DNA of 64,000 bases from the NCBI GenBank assembly GCA_012845835.1, contig JABAKD010000024.1, positions 6,288,578-6,352,577 on the forward strand, written 5' to 3'. The notes under the pieces are model-generated. The model did not search any database. It was not told the DNA's origin and saw only the letters and a program-made list of their open reading frames with translations. The stretch comes from Undaria pinnatifida (Eukaryota; Sar; Phaeophyceae; Laminariales; Alariaceae). The position numbers were made by a program, and so were the translations under genes. Each line of letters opens with the position of its first letter. The first letter of the stretch is position 1. This document shows, piece by piece, positions 1-9,827 of the stretch.

Positions 1-236
1 CCCCACGGTACGGGATGCATTGTTTTAGCCAAGAAAAGGTATACCTGACCGGTTGAGCTCCTCAAGTGTGAAACTATAGCTTAATATGACAATTTTACGA
101 ATGGTGCATAGAAAGGTTGGTCGGGTTGCCCGAACGAACGTCTCCGAGGTCATGCTTCGGGTGAGATGTTGAGCTGTACATGCTAAGAGCTCAGAAATTT
201 CTCAGAAACTTCTGCTTCACCCCTAGCACGGGAGGA
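1..236 (+). mobile_element. Family B MITE, copy 1 (left end at or beyond window edge)
   Basis: The left end reads CCCCACGGTACGGGATGCA and the right end TTCACCCCTAGCACGGGAGGA, matching the ends of the other family B copies (2401-2673, 19656-19945, 33461-33710, and inverted at 3818-4076 and 39126-39420). The interior shares the phrase around GAGCTCCTCAAGTGTGAAAC and the stretch ending in ATGCTTCGGGTGAGAT. It is a non-autonomous TIR element with no coding capacity. The window may cut the outermost bases. Confidence 0.7.
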
Positions 237-769
237 CTAAGCCTGCGCGCATGCTTTGAACTGCCTGCTGTTGGGGAGTGCAGAAGTAGCAGCAGGAGCA
301 GCATCAGCAGCTCTCTAGCGCCCGATCGCGGCGTTTTCCAGTTGTCTGTGATGCTTCCCAATCCACCCTTGATTTTCGTGCCCCCTGCTTCAGTACGGTC
401 GGCCCTAATCCGCTAGTCTGCGGTAATAAAACTTCCCCGCCCAAAAAGTACATCACCTCATACATAGCACCCACGCTTCCAATCGCTGACTGAGTATGGA
501 GAGAGGCATCGGCTTAGATGACGCAGGGGGGGGGGTGTATTCGTCGCATCATGCATGGCCGTAGACGGTGGGACCATGGACCCTCGTATGCCTGGGCGGG
601 GGAGGGGGGGGGCTTCCCATAATGTTTTCGTGAATAACTATTGTGCGAGGAGTTTTAATTTTCAAGATGGTCTCCGACGAACGAAGGACGAGCCCCGCGC
701 GCTTTCCCCAGATCTTCTTCCTTTCCCCGTCTCACCGGCCTTGACCGCCACATGCCTTGTATCTCTCTA

Positions 770-840
770 CTCGTAGGATGAAGAATCAAGATGGACACTG
801 GGTGTGCCGATACATGCCGTTGGCTCGAAAATATCGGGAC
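770..840 (+). repeat. Solo arm of fold-back family I
   Basis: The stretch with TGTATCTCTCTACTCGTAGG followed by a phrase ending GGACACTGGGTGTGCCGAT matches the left arm of the fold-back element at 61020-61260 and the inverted fragment at 61770-61880. It is non-coding. Confidence 0.55.
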
Positions 841-913
841 ACAGTAGGGGTCCCAATAAGGCGGTCTAAATAAGGTGGCATCGCGATGCAAGGCGGTCAA
901 AGTCGGTAGGAGG

Positions 914-1195
914 GACGCGTGCTACGATAGAGGTATTGAGGTATACCCCCTACAGTCTGAAACGGTTTCTGAATGGCGGGGGCTCCTTAACCCAAAATCG
1001 TCGGAAATACCAATACGCCCCATTTATTCTTGCGTGATTCTCCGTCGTGTATCTAGGCCCTGGGATTTGTCCATCCGGTACGAGTAGTAGCTTTTGCTTT
1101 TTTCTCCCAGATCAGTTTTTGGGAGAGTGTGTTAAGCTCTCAAACTGAGGAACCTCAGGAAAAAAGTGGTGCATCTCTCTATCGTAGCACGCATC
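914..1195 (+). mobile_element. Family A MITE, copy 1
   Basis: The left terminal repeat ACGCGTGCTACGATAGAGGT (915-934) is answered at the right end by CTCTATCGTAGCACGC (about 1176-1192). The interior carries the family hallmarks: a GGGGCTCCTTAACCC-type phrase, GTGATTCTCCGT and a TTAAGCTC phrase. The element is about 280 bp and non-coding. Further copies are at 2134-2402, 6294-6557 and 7637-7890 (inverted), 37577-37783 and 42019-42539. Confidence 0.85.
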
Positions 1196-1373
1196 TGGCG
1201 CGGCTGGGGGGAATTTGCGCTCATAACCCGGAACGAATAAGGCGTCTTCCCCCATTAAGACGGCCATCTTGCTCTGGCACACCACCGCTTTTTTCTTTTT
1301 TTTTTTTTTGGGGGGGGGGTACTGTGTAAGGTGAACATAACATAACATTATAGTTGTTTTTTTCGTCGGACGT

Positions 1374-1460
1374 GTGCTTCGATAAAGGTAGCGCTTTTTG
1401 CGGTAGCAGTTTTTTTGTCTGAATTACCGGGGCTCCTTAACCCCAAATCGTCGGAATTTT
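1374..1460 (+). mobile_element. Family A MITE fragment
   Basis: A truncated left half: CGATAAAGGTAGCGC, then GTCTGAATTACCGGGGCTCC and CAAATCGTCGGAATTTT. The right half is missing and family J repeat follows. Confidence 0.6.
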
Positions 1461-1464
1461 GGGG

Positions 1465-1665
1465 GTTTTCAGGGGTCAGATCACCTCTTGCGGGTCGGAT
1501 GGTGTCAGCGTGACCCGGCTCGACCCGCGATATTCGAAAGCTTCCTGACCCCTCCCAACCCGTGAGATTTCGAACACCTTCTGCCCCGACCCGACTCGAC
1601 CCACGAGTTTTCTTTAACCTCCTGAGCCGACCCGCCGGCCGGCCGGATCTTGACCCGTGGCAGAA
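1465..1665. repeat. Family J minisatellite (GACCCG-rich)
   Basis: Degenerate units of about 40-45 bp built around GACCCGNGAGATTT, an AAC run, CTTCTGACCCGAC. Similar blocks are at 7960-8215 (opposite orientation) and 20480-20650. No gene is seen in it. Confidence 0.6.
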
Positions 1666-1950
1666 GCCCTGGCAATTTCATTTCTGTTTTGCAATAATTT
1701 CCATAATTTTATACCTGTTTTATAGTTCGTTTTTTTGTTCATTGGGGTAGTGTTTATTTTCATTCCTGTTTCGCAATATTTTTCATCATTTGATTCCTGC
1801 TTCATAGTTCGTTTTGATTGTTCATCGGGGGTAGTTTTTATTTTCATTCCTGTTTTGCAATAATTTTCATCATTTGTTCCTATTTTATTGTTCGTTTTGA
1901 TTGTTCATCGGGTTAGTGTTTTATTTTCCCTCAAAAATCAGTTTTGGGGG
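1665..1950. repeat. T-rich imperfect tandem repeat
   Basis: Three or four imperfect units of 80-90 bp containing TTTTCATTCCTGTTTTGCAA, then TTCATCATTTG, then TTGTTCATCGGG. Non-coding; AT-rich relative to its surroundings. Confidence 0.6.
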
Positions 1951-2133
1951 GAGAAGGATGAGAGCTCCTCAATGGGGTTATGAGCCTCGGCAAAAAACAT
2001 CGTGCACCTCTTCCGTGGGCAGGCGTTCTTGGTGAAGGATGGAATGCTGTTGTTTTTGTTTACCGCCAGTTTCATGCACTCTCCCCAGCTCAACTCGCAC
2101 GAGGTTTTGCTCGCATTTAGGAGTCATTCCACG

Positions 2134-2402
2134 ACGCGCACTACGATAGAGGTATTAAGGTATACCGTTTTTTGGCAAAATCACATTCTGAATGACGGGG
2201 CTCCTTAACCCAAAATCCTCGGGAATAGGCCATTCTTTTTTGGCGTGATTCTCGTTGTGTACCTGTAGGCCATGGGATTTTTCATCCGGTCTAGAATGTT
2301 TTTTGTGTTCTCCGCAAATCAGTTTTTTCGGAGAATGTCTTAAGCTCCCAAAATTGAGGAAACCTCAGAGAAAAAAGTGGTGCGCCTCTATCGTAGCACG
2401 CC
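2134..2402 (+). mobile_element. Family A MITE, copy 2
   Basis: Left end ACGCGCACTACGATAGAGGT (2134-2153); right end GCCTCTATCGTAGCACGCC (ending about 2402). The family interior is intact: GACGGGGCTCCTTAACCC, GGCCATGGGATTTTTCATCC and a TTAAGCTCCC phrase. The next element (family B) begins directly at its right end. Confidence 0.85.
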
Positions 2403-2673
2403 TCCCACGGTGGGGGTTGCACGTTTTGGGGCCTAATGGTGTTTCTTACCTCTTAACAGGTTGGGCTCCTTAAGCGATGAACTACCGGTTAGGCTGACAA
2501 TTTTACGAGCACACTTGTTTTAGGACTACGTAGCGCGTAAAAGAGTTGGTCGGAATTGCGCGAACGCACGCCCTTCCAAGTCACGTTTCGGGTGATGTAT
2601 TATTGAGCTCCTCTTGGTAGCTCAGAAAATTCTTGGAATCTGCTGCACCCCCTAGCGCGGGATGGCTCCTCAG
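2401..2673 (+). mobile_element. Family B MITE, copy 2
   Basis: The left end CCTCCCACGGTGGGGGTTGC and right end TGCACCCCCTAGCGCGGGAT are complementary. The interior shares GAGCTCCTTAAG, CGGTTAGGCTGACAATTTTA and a GTTTCGGGTGATG phrase with the other copies. It directly abuts family A copy 2. Confidence 0.75.
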
Positions 2674-3100
2674 CGGCCTTCTGGGTGTGCGGACGTACGA
2701 TCTTTCTAAGGTTGACAATCAAGAGCTCAATCGAAAACGCGTACGCGCGTGAGGCACATGCAAGCATAAAAACAACGAAACGGCGATGATATGACTACGG
2801 CACTGAGTTCGCTGCCTGTACGTCATCTATTAAGTACGCGTTGTCTAGGGAATTGTGGTGGACTGCTAGTCCCATTGCGGTAATCTGCGGAATCTCTTGA
2901 GGTTTCTATTTCTGATGGTCGTGCATTTGTGGCTGGCAACGTGTTTTCTACCTGCAGTAGAAGTACTAGATCCTGTTTTGTGGCTTGCTCCGCCGCCCGA
3001 ACAACCAGCCGTCAAATCCTGTTAACTCACAGCCCTACTGGTGGTGGTGAATATCGAGAAACTCGAAAAGCGCAAAGCCGTACTGGTGGTGGTGAATATT
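2673..3100. other. No gene recognised
   Basis: No coding region is recognised. A short direct repeat, ACTGGTGGTGGTGAATAT, occurs twice at about 3034 and 3082. Confidence 0.5.
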
Positions 3101-3179
3101 GAGAAACCCGGAAAGCGCACAAGCAGCCACCCGCGAAAGTGGCGCCGAGTCGCTGAAAACCGCCGTCCTAGAAGTGACC

Positions 3180-3785
3180 GCCTCCCCCCCACAACCCCCC
3201 CTAAAATCTATATGTAATAGTTGGCCTCGGTTGGCACCGACGCTGTAAAACAATGTACGTATACTGGGGTCGGCGTTGGTTGGCAATGACGCTGTAAAAC
3301 ATGCCAATCACTGCGGGAGCTAGTCAACCAGGGTACCGTTTTTTTTTTTTTGGCGGTCATCATAATGGTTATCGAGTAAGATAATATTGGGCAAGGCGGG
3401 GAACCCTAACTCCGCACAAGGGGAATGATCGCATCGCGTAGTGTGAAAATGGCAAGGCACCCACGAGGCAGTAACAAAGTCAATACCTATTGCTGACTCT
3501 GGAATGGCCACACCAGAAAACAAAGTATAACATTGGCGCTGCCATCCATAAGCAAGAAAGTAGGCACAAGGTGCCGTAGTCTGTCTTACGAGCGGTTCTT
3601 GGAAGTATGCAGTTCACGCTTCATGCGACTCGCCGAACACCTCACGGTGCTTCTCGCTTGGTGCAAGCAATGTCTGCCTGGTTGGTGAAAACCTGACGTG
3701 CTCCGTCCCGGCATACTAGGGGTGCGAGGGTCTATGGCCATACGACTACGGCCATGCACAAGCTGACCACCTCCCCACCCCCTCC
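3180..3785 (+). mobile_element. Family D interspersed element, copy 1
   Basis: About 600 bp. It begins near a poly-C tract, contains two GTTGGCACCGACGCTGTAAA-type phrases, then CTAGTCAACCAGGGTACC, GCACCCACGAGGCAG, GCACAAGGTGCCG and CGACTCGCCGAACACCTCAC, and ends with CGACTACGGCCATGCACAAG and another poly-C tract. The same order recurs at 34100-34715, with partial copies at 27340-27865, 37814-38345, 38345-38700 and 32290-32640. No coding capacity is seen. Confidence 0.8.
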
Positions 3786-3817
3786 CCCCCTACGGTAGCT
3801 TGGTCGTTACGGGCAGT

Positions 3818-4076
3818 CATCCTACGCTAGGTGTACAGCAGATTCTAAGAATTTTTTGAGCTCCTAACGTGGGGAGCTCAACGTCTCACCCGAAGCATGG
3901 CTTGGGAAGCATTCAATCGCGCAACCCGACAAACACTTCTATGCGTTATAATAGTTCAAAAGCAACTATACTCGTACAATTGTTCGTCTAATCGGTGGTT
4001 ACTCCCTTGAGGAACTAAACCAGCCAGAAATGCTGTGCTGGGCGCAAAAAAATCAACCTCTACCGCGGGGTGACTC
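3818..4076 (-). mobile_element. Family B MITE, inverted copy, ends 2 bp from a stop codon
   Basis: The left end CATCCTACGCTAGGTGTACA and right end CTACCGCGGGGTGACTC are a degenerate TIR pair of family B, whose ends elsewhere extend to GAGTCATCCCAC. The element lies downstream of the dioxygenase gene, and its last matching base is two bases from the stop codon at 4079-4081. The transcript's 3' untranslated region would therefore be element sequence. Confidence 0.75.
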
Positions 4077-4078
4077 GT

Positions 4079-4864
4079 CTAGTGGAACCATGTCGTCACA
4101 GCCGCCCTCGGCATCGGTCCGGTCACGGGCAGCACCTCGTGCTCCACGGCGCCGCTAAAAAACACCACCGCGCGCCCTGCGCGAGGCGACACATCGATGA
4201 ACTCTTCCTCTAGCCCACTCGTCGAACCGCCAGCCGAGAGGTGCACGCCATCGCCGCCGCCGTTACCGCCGCCGCCACTGCCGCCGCCGCCGACATCACC
4301 CACCCCTACCTCTTGGCCATCGCCTACCTCCGCCTCCAGATCGGCGAACGTGAAGGTGACCTTACCACCCTGAACCTTCCCGCCGTCGTCTGCGCCGCCA
4401 GCCGTGGACGGGGGGTACAACCTAAGAACGCCTCCGTCTGACGGTTCCCAGGGGCTTCCGGCGCCCCGGAGGTAGCATATTGCCGTTACCCTGCGGAAGC
4501 TCACGCTCCCTCCGATGACGCGCTCTTCGTCACCGTCGCCGCCGGTACCACCACCGCCCCTATCATCACCATCGACACCGTTACCGCCACTGCCACCGCT
4601 ATCGCCGCCACTGCCACCGCCATCACCGGCGCCACCACCGGCACCACCACCGCCGCCGCCATTGCCTCCACTACCGCCACCACCCTTACCGTCGCCGCTG
4701 AGGTCGTCACCGTCGATCCCCTCTCCCCTCCGCTCTTCCCCCTCCTCTTCAGGGATTTCCTCGTCGTAGGTATCGATTTCTTCTTCGTATTCTTCTCCGT
4801 CGTCGGGGAAGGCGTCGCGGTGACGCTCGTATCGTGCACGTATACCCGCCGGGTACACGGCCAA
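4079..4864 (-). CDS. Dioxygenase exon 3 (catalytic core)
   Basis: The acceptor CCCGTGCAG precedes TTG at 4864. 261 codons and TAG at 4081-4079. It carries H210, D212, H437 and R448 and the long acidic/Gly-rich insertion encoded by imperfect GGT/GGC-type repeats. The frame stays open upstream to 5044, but that stretch encodes His runs and lies in the intron. Confidence 0.85.
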   Translation of the reverse strand: MAVYPAGIRARYERHRDAFPDDGEEYEEEIDTYDEEIPEEEGEERRGEGIDGDDLSGDGKGGGGSGGNGGGGGGAGGGAGDGGGSGGDSGGSGGNGVDGDDRGGGGTGGDGDEERVIGGSVSFRRVTAICYLRGAGSPWEPSDGGVLRLYPPSTAGGADDGGKVQGGKVTFTFADLEAEVGDGQEVGVGDVGGGGSGGGGNGGGDGVHLSAGGSTSGLEEEFIDVSPRAGRAVVFFSGAVEHEVLPVTGPMPRAAVTTWFH

Positions 4865-6760
4865 CTGCACGGGTGATGGGGAGGCAAACGCACAGGCAGC
4901 AGGGCAGCGGCGTTGGTGATGGCGGTAGCGGTGTTGTTGTTGGTGGGGGTGTTGGCTGTTGAGGTGGTGGTGGTGGTAGTGGTGATGGTGGTGAAGGTGA
5001 TGGTGGCGGGTGTGGCGGGAGGGATGTGTAGTTGTACTTGCCATTTTCTAGTAGAAACAACTATATGGCGTGAGTGTATTAGGGGTGTTGGGTGGCCGGA
5101 TTTTTCGTGTGAACTTGAGGTAAACATTACGACAGCGCAAGACGCGCATGAGGGGGGGGACGTGTGTGTGGTTGGTGTAATCTTCGTCAAGCATGGCCGC
5201 CAGATCATAGACGTTGGGGGGTGGGACTCAAACAACACTACAAGAGAGTGATTGTAATTGCATTGGTTGGTTGATCGATAGTTGACTTGTTGATTGATTG
5301 GTGGAGTTCCCTATTCTTCTGTGTGATATCGATGAAAAAGATGTGAACAGATAACCAAGAGTCGGGGATAACACGCAAAACATATTCCCAAAAACACGTT
5401 ATCGAGGGGGAGAGAGAGTGGACGGAAGGGAGGGAGGGAGGGAGGGACGGGAAGGGATTGTGCGCCGGGCAACAGCACCAGCACTCAGCCACGACGACAA
5501 CCTCACCTGGTGCTCCACGCGACCTCGAAGGCGGATCATGCGCCCCAGGTCCTCGCCAAGCCTTCCCAGGACAGCAAGCGTCCGTCCAATGGCCCCCACT
5601 CCCATCGTGGCTGTCCCTTCCCCTCTATCTCCGTTACCCCCGATACCCTTGCCGCCCGCCGCAGCACTGTCCTCGCCGACGTGGAGATGCGCCGGGACGG
5701 CCGAAATCGCTTCCTCGCGCTCTCGGGTGACGAACGCGGTTAGGTCGTCTCGAACCGACCTAACGTAGCCCGTCACTACGTTTGACCCCCCCCCCTCTTC
5801 CTTTTCTCCCTCGTCAATACCGCCTTCCGTGTTGTCCTTGTCGCCACCACCACCACCACCACCGTGGGCAGGGACTAATGAACCCGAGGACGCCCTCGCA
5901 GTGGCCTGAAATGAAACATAATAGTTATATGCGTCAGTGCGCAGAACGATTCATAGACTGAAGTCGCCGCCTCGACAAAATCAAGGGGAATCATATATTT
6001 TCGAAGAGTAAAAACGCGCGACCGGAGCATCGCGCTATCTTCAAATATGAGAATCAACCCTTAAATTGATCGAACTCACAGCTGACGTATTTTAAACATT
6101 TTTTTGAAACATGTGACGGAAGAGAAAATTGTGTTGCCCTCGCGGTACACCCTAGCCACGACGCGCACTGCCGGTTCTCGCGTTTCCGCTTCAGCCCCTT
6201 GCTACTCCCCCTTACAAGCTACCTCAACGTGTCTAAAACGTGTGTTCTTCCTGAGTTTTTGGGCAGTATCACAAGCTCTGGCCCCACCCCGCGACGCGTG
6301 CTACGATAGACATGCACCACGTTTTTTTCTGAGATTCCTCACTTTAGAAGGTTAAGACATGTCTTTCTTGACCCAAAAAGAACTGATTTTGGAGAAAAAT
6401 AAAACCGCTATGATCCCGGATGAAAAATACCATGTCTTAGGTATACAACGAGAATCATGCGAACAAAAATGGCCTATTTCCGACGATTTGGGGTTAAGGA
6501 GCCCCGTCATTCAGAAAACGTTTCAGACGAAAACTGCTGCCTTTATCGTAGCACGTGCCCCACCCCACTCCCACCTCCTCGTACGCCTCCGCCACCAATT
6601 CCCTAGGTGCCACTTCATCCACTACGACGAAGCCGCGTTGACGGAGAGACAAGCGCTGCTCAGCCGTAAGCACCCGCCAGGGGCCACCACGTTGATCACC
6701 GCCATCGTCGTCCTCGGCTGCGCGTAACAGCCTTTGGCATACTGACAACGGCGGTTCCAT
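4079..6760 (-). CDS. Prolyl 4-hydroxylase-type 2-oxoglutarate/Fe(II) dioxygenase (3 exons)
   Basis: Joining 6760-6575, 5905-5507 and 4864-4079 on the minus strand gives an open frame of 456 residues; both introns are phase 0 with GT...AG ends. Exon 1 holds the N-terminal phrase RQRGFVVVDEVAPRELVAEA typical of this family. Exon 3 carries the double-stranded beta-helix: HxD metal ligands H210 and D212 in RYERHRDAFPDD, RRVTAICYL from about 319, DGGVLRLYP, then distal H437 in VEHEVLPV and 2-oxoglutarate-binding R448 in PRAAVTTWF. All catalytic residues expected for Egl-9/PHD-like prolyl hydroxylases are present, so activity is plausible. An acidic and then Gly-rich insert (about 214-312) separates the ligands and is longer than usual. 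The substrate is unknown; oxygen-dependent prolyl hydroxylation is the family's role. The start at 6760 is the first ATG in frame; an upstream exon cannot be excluded. Confidence 0.85.
5507..5905 (-). CDS. Dioxygenase exon 2
   Basis: The acceptor TTTCATTTCAG precedes GCC (5905); the donor is CAG|GTGAGG at 5507/5506. 133 codons, phase 0 at both ends. It contains a Gly/acidic linker, then VTGYVRSVRDDLTAFV and ...LRGRVEHQ, which joins LAVYP of exon 3 as expected for the start of the catalytic fold. Confidence 0.8.
6294..6557 (-). mobile_element. Family A MITE in intron 1 of the dioxygenase gene
   Basis: Left end ACGCGTGCTACGATAGACAT; right end CTTTATCGTAGCACG. The interior is the reverse complement of copy 1 (GGGTTAAGGAGCCCCGTCAT, AACGAGAATCATGCG). 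Its right terminal repeat stops 17 bp before the exon 1 donor, and without splicing the exon 1 frame reads on into the element. Confidence 0.85.
6575..6760 (-). CDS. Dioxygenase exon 1
   Basis: 62 codons from the ATG at 6760, ending in ...EAYEE with donor GAG|GTGGGAG (phase 0). It encodes the helix-rich N-terminus with GFVVVDEV. The first intron starts at 6574, and a family A MITE lies only 17 bases into it. Confidence 0.75.
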
Positions 6761-6884
6761 CTGTCGGGGGTGGGGTGGAGGGGATGGTTGGGTATGGATG
6801 AACAGGGGGGAAGGGACCGGACGGGGGGACGGGGCGGGATGGGCTGTTGTGAATGCAAGGACGGCGGGGGGCCGGAGGGGGGGG

Positions 6885-7160
6885 GGGGGGCGTACTCAGT
6901 TCATGCATGGCGGTAGTCACGTGTCCCGCATGTAGACCCTTTCATCCTTACAATGCCGGGACAGAACACGCCGGGGTCGGGGGCGGGGGGCGGAGCTGTC
7001 GTGAACGGTGAATCGAAGCGTTGGGGGGGTAGAGGGGAGGAGGGGGGATGTACTCATATTCATGCATAGCTGTAGCCTTAAGACCATTGACCTATCGCAG
7101 CCCTACCAAGCCGAGACGGAGCACGTCGGGTTTTTACCGATCAGGCAGGCATTGCGTGTG
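6885..7160 (-). mobile_element. Two family D end fragments
   Basis: GTACTCAGTTCATGCATGGC, then CCGGGACAGAACACG (6893-6972), and GTACTCATATTCATGCATAG, then CGGAGCACGTCGGGTTTTTA and CAGGCAGGCATTG (7049-7155), are inverted copies of the family D right end. They lie upstream of the dioxygenase start and are separated by G-rich spacer. Confidence 0.6.
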
Positions 7161-7179
7161 CACCAAGAGGGGAGGGCGT

Positions 7180-7500
7180 GGGGATGTGCTCTTGTGAATG
7201 GAAGGATAGGGAGGGTGGGGGGGTCGGGGTGCGGTGAGCTCTAGTGGACGAACAAACGCGGCGGCTCCAACGCAAAGGGTGGAAGGTCGTTGAGTGTCGG
7301 TGGAGGGAGGGGAGGAGGGGAGGGGAGGGGGAGGGGGGGGGGGGGGGGGTGACCTCTTGTGAAAGGAAGGATGGGGGAGGAGGGAGGAGGTGGGTTCTTT
7401 TGACCGAAATGATGGGGGGAGGGCGGTGAGCTCTTGAGAATGGAGGTTGACGGAGGGGTGGGGGGGAGGGGGCGAGCTCTTGTGACTGGCACGATAGGGA
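7180..7500 (+). repeat. G-rich imperfect tandem repeat
   Basis: At least four units built on GAGCTCTTGTGAATGGAAGG, followed by G runs, at about 7190, 7350, 7430 and 7470. Many G3-G8 tracts lie close together. It sits 400-700 bp upstream of the dioxygenase ATG, so it may be in or near the promoter. Confidence 0.6.
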
Positions 7501-7636
7501 CACTGAACCCCCTATCCGCAGCTTTGTCTCGAGCAGGAGCCCCATCTGGCTTGCCTGCCTTGCTGGCACGCTGGCGTCGGTTCGGATGCTTTTCTTGCCC
7601 ATTCCCCCATTGGAATCGGGTTTACTCCAGCAGGTG

Positions 7637-7890
7637 ACGCGTGCTACGCTAGAGGTGCACCACTTTTTTTCTAATACTACCCCTCATTTTGGGAGCTTAA
7701 GACCTCCCCCAAAAACTGATCTTGGAGAAAACAAAAAACTGCAACCGGACGAAAAAACCCGATGGACTAGGTGATCAACGAGAAACATTGAAAAAAAAAA
7801 CTGACGAAATTCCGACAAATTTGGGTCAAGGAGCCCTGCCCTTCAGAAAACATTTCGAACGAAAAGTGCTACCTCTATCGTAGCACGCGG
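7637..7890 (-). mobile_element. Family A MITE, inverted copy upstream of the dioxygenase gene
   Basis: Left end ACGCGTGCTACGCTAGAGGT; right end ACCTCTATCGTAGCACGCG. The interior is the reverse complement of copy 1, including CAAGGAGCCCTGCCCTTCAG and GGGAGCTTAAGACC. Confidence 0.85.
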
Positions 7891-7954
7891 CGGTACCTTA
7901 ACGCATTTTTCAAGAAACTGGTGGCTGCCTGTGCGGCTGAGCCTCGATTTTCTG

Positions 7955-8215
7955 CTGTTGAACCTCGATTTGGGTCGACGTAGGATCAGGGGGCTCGGAG
8001 GGCCCCGGCGGCGGCTACCTTTTATCAGGGCTTTCAACGGGTCATGGCCCGACCCGCCGATCGCGTCGGGAGGTTCTCTAAATCTCGCGGGTCGGGTGGG
8101 GTCGGGTCAGGAGGTGCTTCAAACCTCGCGGGATGGGTCGGGAAGGGTCGGGGTAGGAGGTTGTCAAACCTCGAGAGTCGGGACGGGTTACCCTTGCTTC
8201 GCCTGACTCGTGAAA
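7955..8215. repeat. Family J minisatellite
   Basis: Tandem units around CGCGGGTCGGGTGGGGTCGG and AACCTCGCGGG, opposite in orientation to 1465-1665. Non-coding. Confidence 0.6.
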
Positions 8216-8219
8216 ACCC

Positions 8220-8870
8220 ATGCTTTTTATACCCGGAGTGAGTTTGGAGGGGTAGGGGTGGGAGCACGGTATCATGTGCAATTTGGCGAGTGCATTGGTT
8301 CATCAATGAAACGTCCCGAAATATCAGCAGTTCACCGATGAAAGGGTTTCTCGCTGACCCCGGATGGGTAGGCCTCTGAAGATGCTGTGGACCTAGCTTG
8401 CCGCGGATCTGCACGCTGCCCGGGGCGAGAACGGTCCGACCCCGGGAGGGCGGTTTTTCCCGCGCTCCGCTGGCCGAGATGGGCATCGGGGCGCGTTCTT
8501 TCGGCGGAGACATGTAGGGCTGCTGTGTGGGGCGGGGCGGGCTTGGTGCAGGCGTGCGGTCGCTGGGGACCGGGTGGGAGTACGTGGTACGATGCCACTT
8601 TTTTGCTGTGTGTTGTTCGTGGTTTATTGTGGTGGCGAGTCGGTCTGTTGGTGCTTGCTTGCTTGCTAGGGTGGTGGCTTATTCCTGCCGATTCTTGCCA
8701 CGAAACACGTTGAACCATTAGGGGGGTGGCTGATGCTCCCTGCGGTTTACGAACGTCTCGGTTCTCGTTTTCCTAGAAGTTTACCAAGCGTCCTGATCTC
8801 ACCCCAGCCAAACCCTAGGGTCGGCCACAGAAAATCGAGTGTCGGCCACTCATCCTAATAAAAAATGGCC
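8220..8870. other. No gene recognised
   Basis: Only short open frames occur on either strand, none resembling a known family. Confidence 0.4.
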
Positions 8871-8879
8871 ATGTACCTC

Positions 8880-9700
8880 CAAACCCGAAGAACGCGGAGT
8901 CAGGGAGACGGGACTTCGCACAGGCGCCGGTAGAGGGGGGGGAACCGAGCGGAGGGCGAGGAGGGGGACAAAGAATGTCTACGCATCGCTCTAACCTCAT
9001 TTTGTTTTGGTTTTGTAAGGCCCTGCAGCTCGGCACGCCAAATGTCAGAACGCGACTCTATACGCTGAACCTGACATACGCGGCCTCGGCAAGAGGGTGT
9101 TTCGCGCGGGCGCCGGTGGAGAGGGGGGCAAGCGGGAGGCGAGGAAGGGAACAGCATAATACTTGCGCATCGAATCTTTATAGTCCCAGCGTGCTGTTTT
9201 GAGACCCCTGCAGCTCTGAGGGAGCATTAATGTGCGAGAGTGAAGCTACGTTGCATCCGAAGAACGCGGCGTCGGTGAAGGGATGTTTCCCGCGGGCTCC
9301 GGTGGAAAGGGGAGCAAGCGGGAGGGGAAGACGAGGACAACATGTTTTTTTTGCCAATCGCTCTACGTAACCCCAGTACCTTTTTTTTTTACGACCCCTG
9401 CAGCTCCGCACGCCAGTAACGCCAGAGATCGAATGTGCGTCGAATCCGAACATCGCGGAGTGCGGGGGGGGGGGGGCTATGATCTAGAGGCGTGGACGAC
9501 CACGCGGCTCGGGGCCAGATGCAGATCCATCCATGAAACCAGGGGATGTACCCGGGATGTCCCCTGGCCACCACAGGGTTTCGTCCGGGCGCCGGTGGAG
9601 AGGGGAGTGAGCGGGAGGAGGGTGAGAAGGGGGAAACATTTGCATATCGCCCAGCCCCAGTACGTTTTGTTTTAAAGTCCCTTGCAACTCGGCAGGGAGA
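8880..9700 (+). repeat. ~185 bp satellite, four monomers
   Basis: Monomers begin near 8880, 9063, 9256 and 9441. Each has an AACGCGG-type phrase, GGGCGCCGGTGGAGAGGGG, AGCGGGAGG, GCATCGCTCTA and CCCTGCAGCTCGGCACGCC. The fourth carries an insertion of about 60-70 bp. A fifth monomer at 11835-11975 lies beyond the LINE relic, so the array appears interrupted by it. Confidence 0.75.
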
Positions 9701-9827
9701 TGGTATATTTTCTGCAAACACCCGCCGCCCCCTGTCCGACACATTTGTAGACCATGTGGACGCATAAGGGAAGATAATTCAAGGTAGGAAAAACGCCGGG
9801 CTAACTACGTACTGTTTCTTCCTAGAT

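Noticed and set aside
4501-5238. A 245-codon minus frame rich in Thr overlapping the dioxygenase gene
   Set aside because: It is the out-of-frame shadow of exon 3 and its intron, generated by GGN-type repeats.
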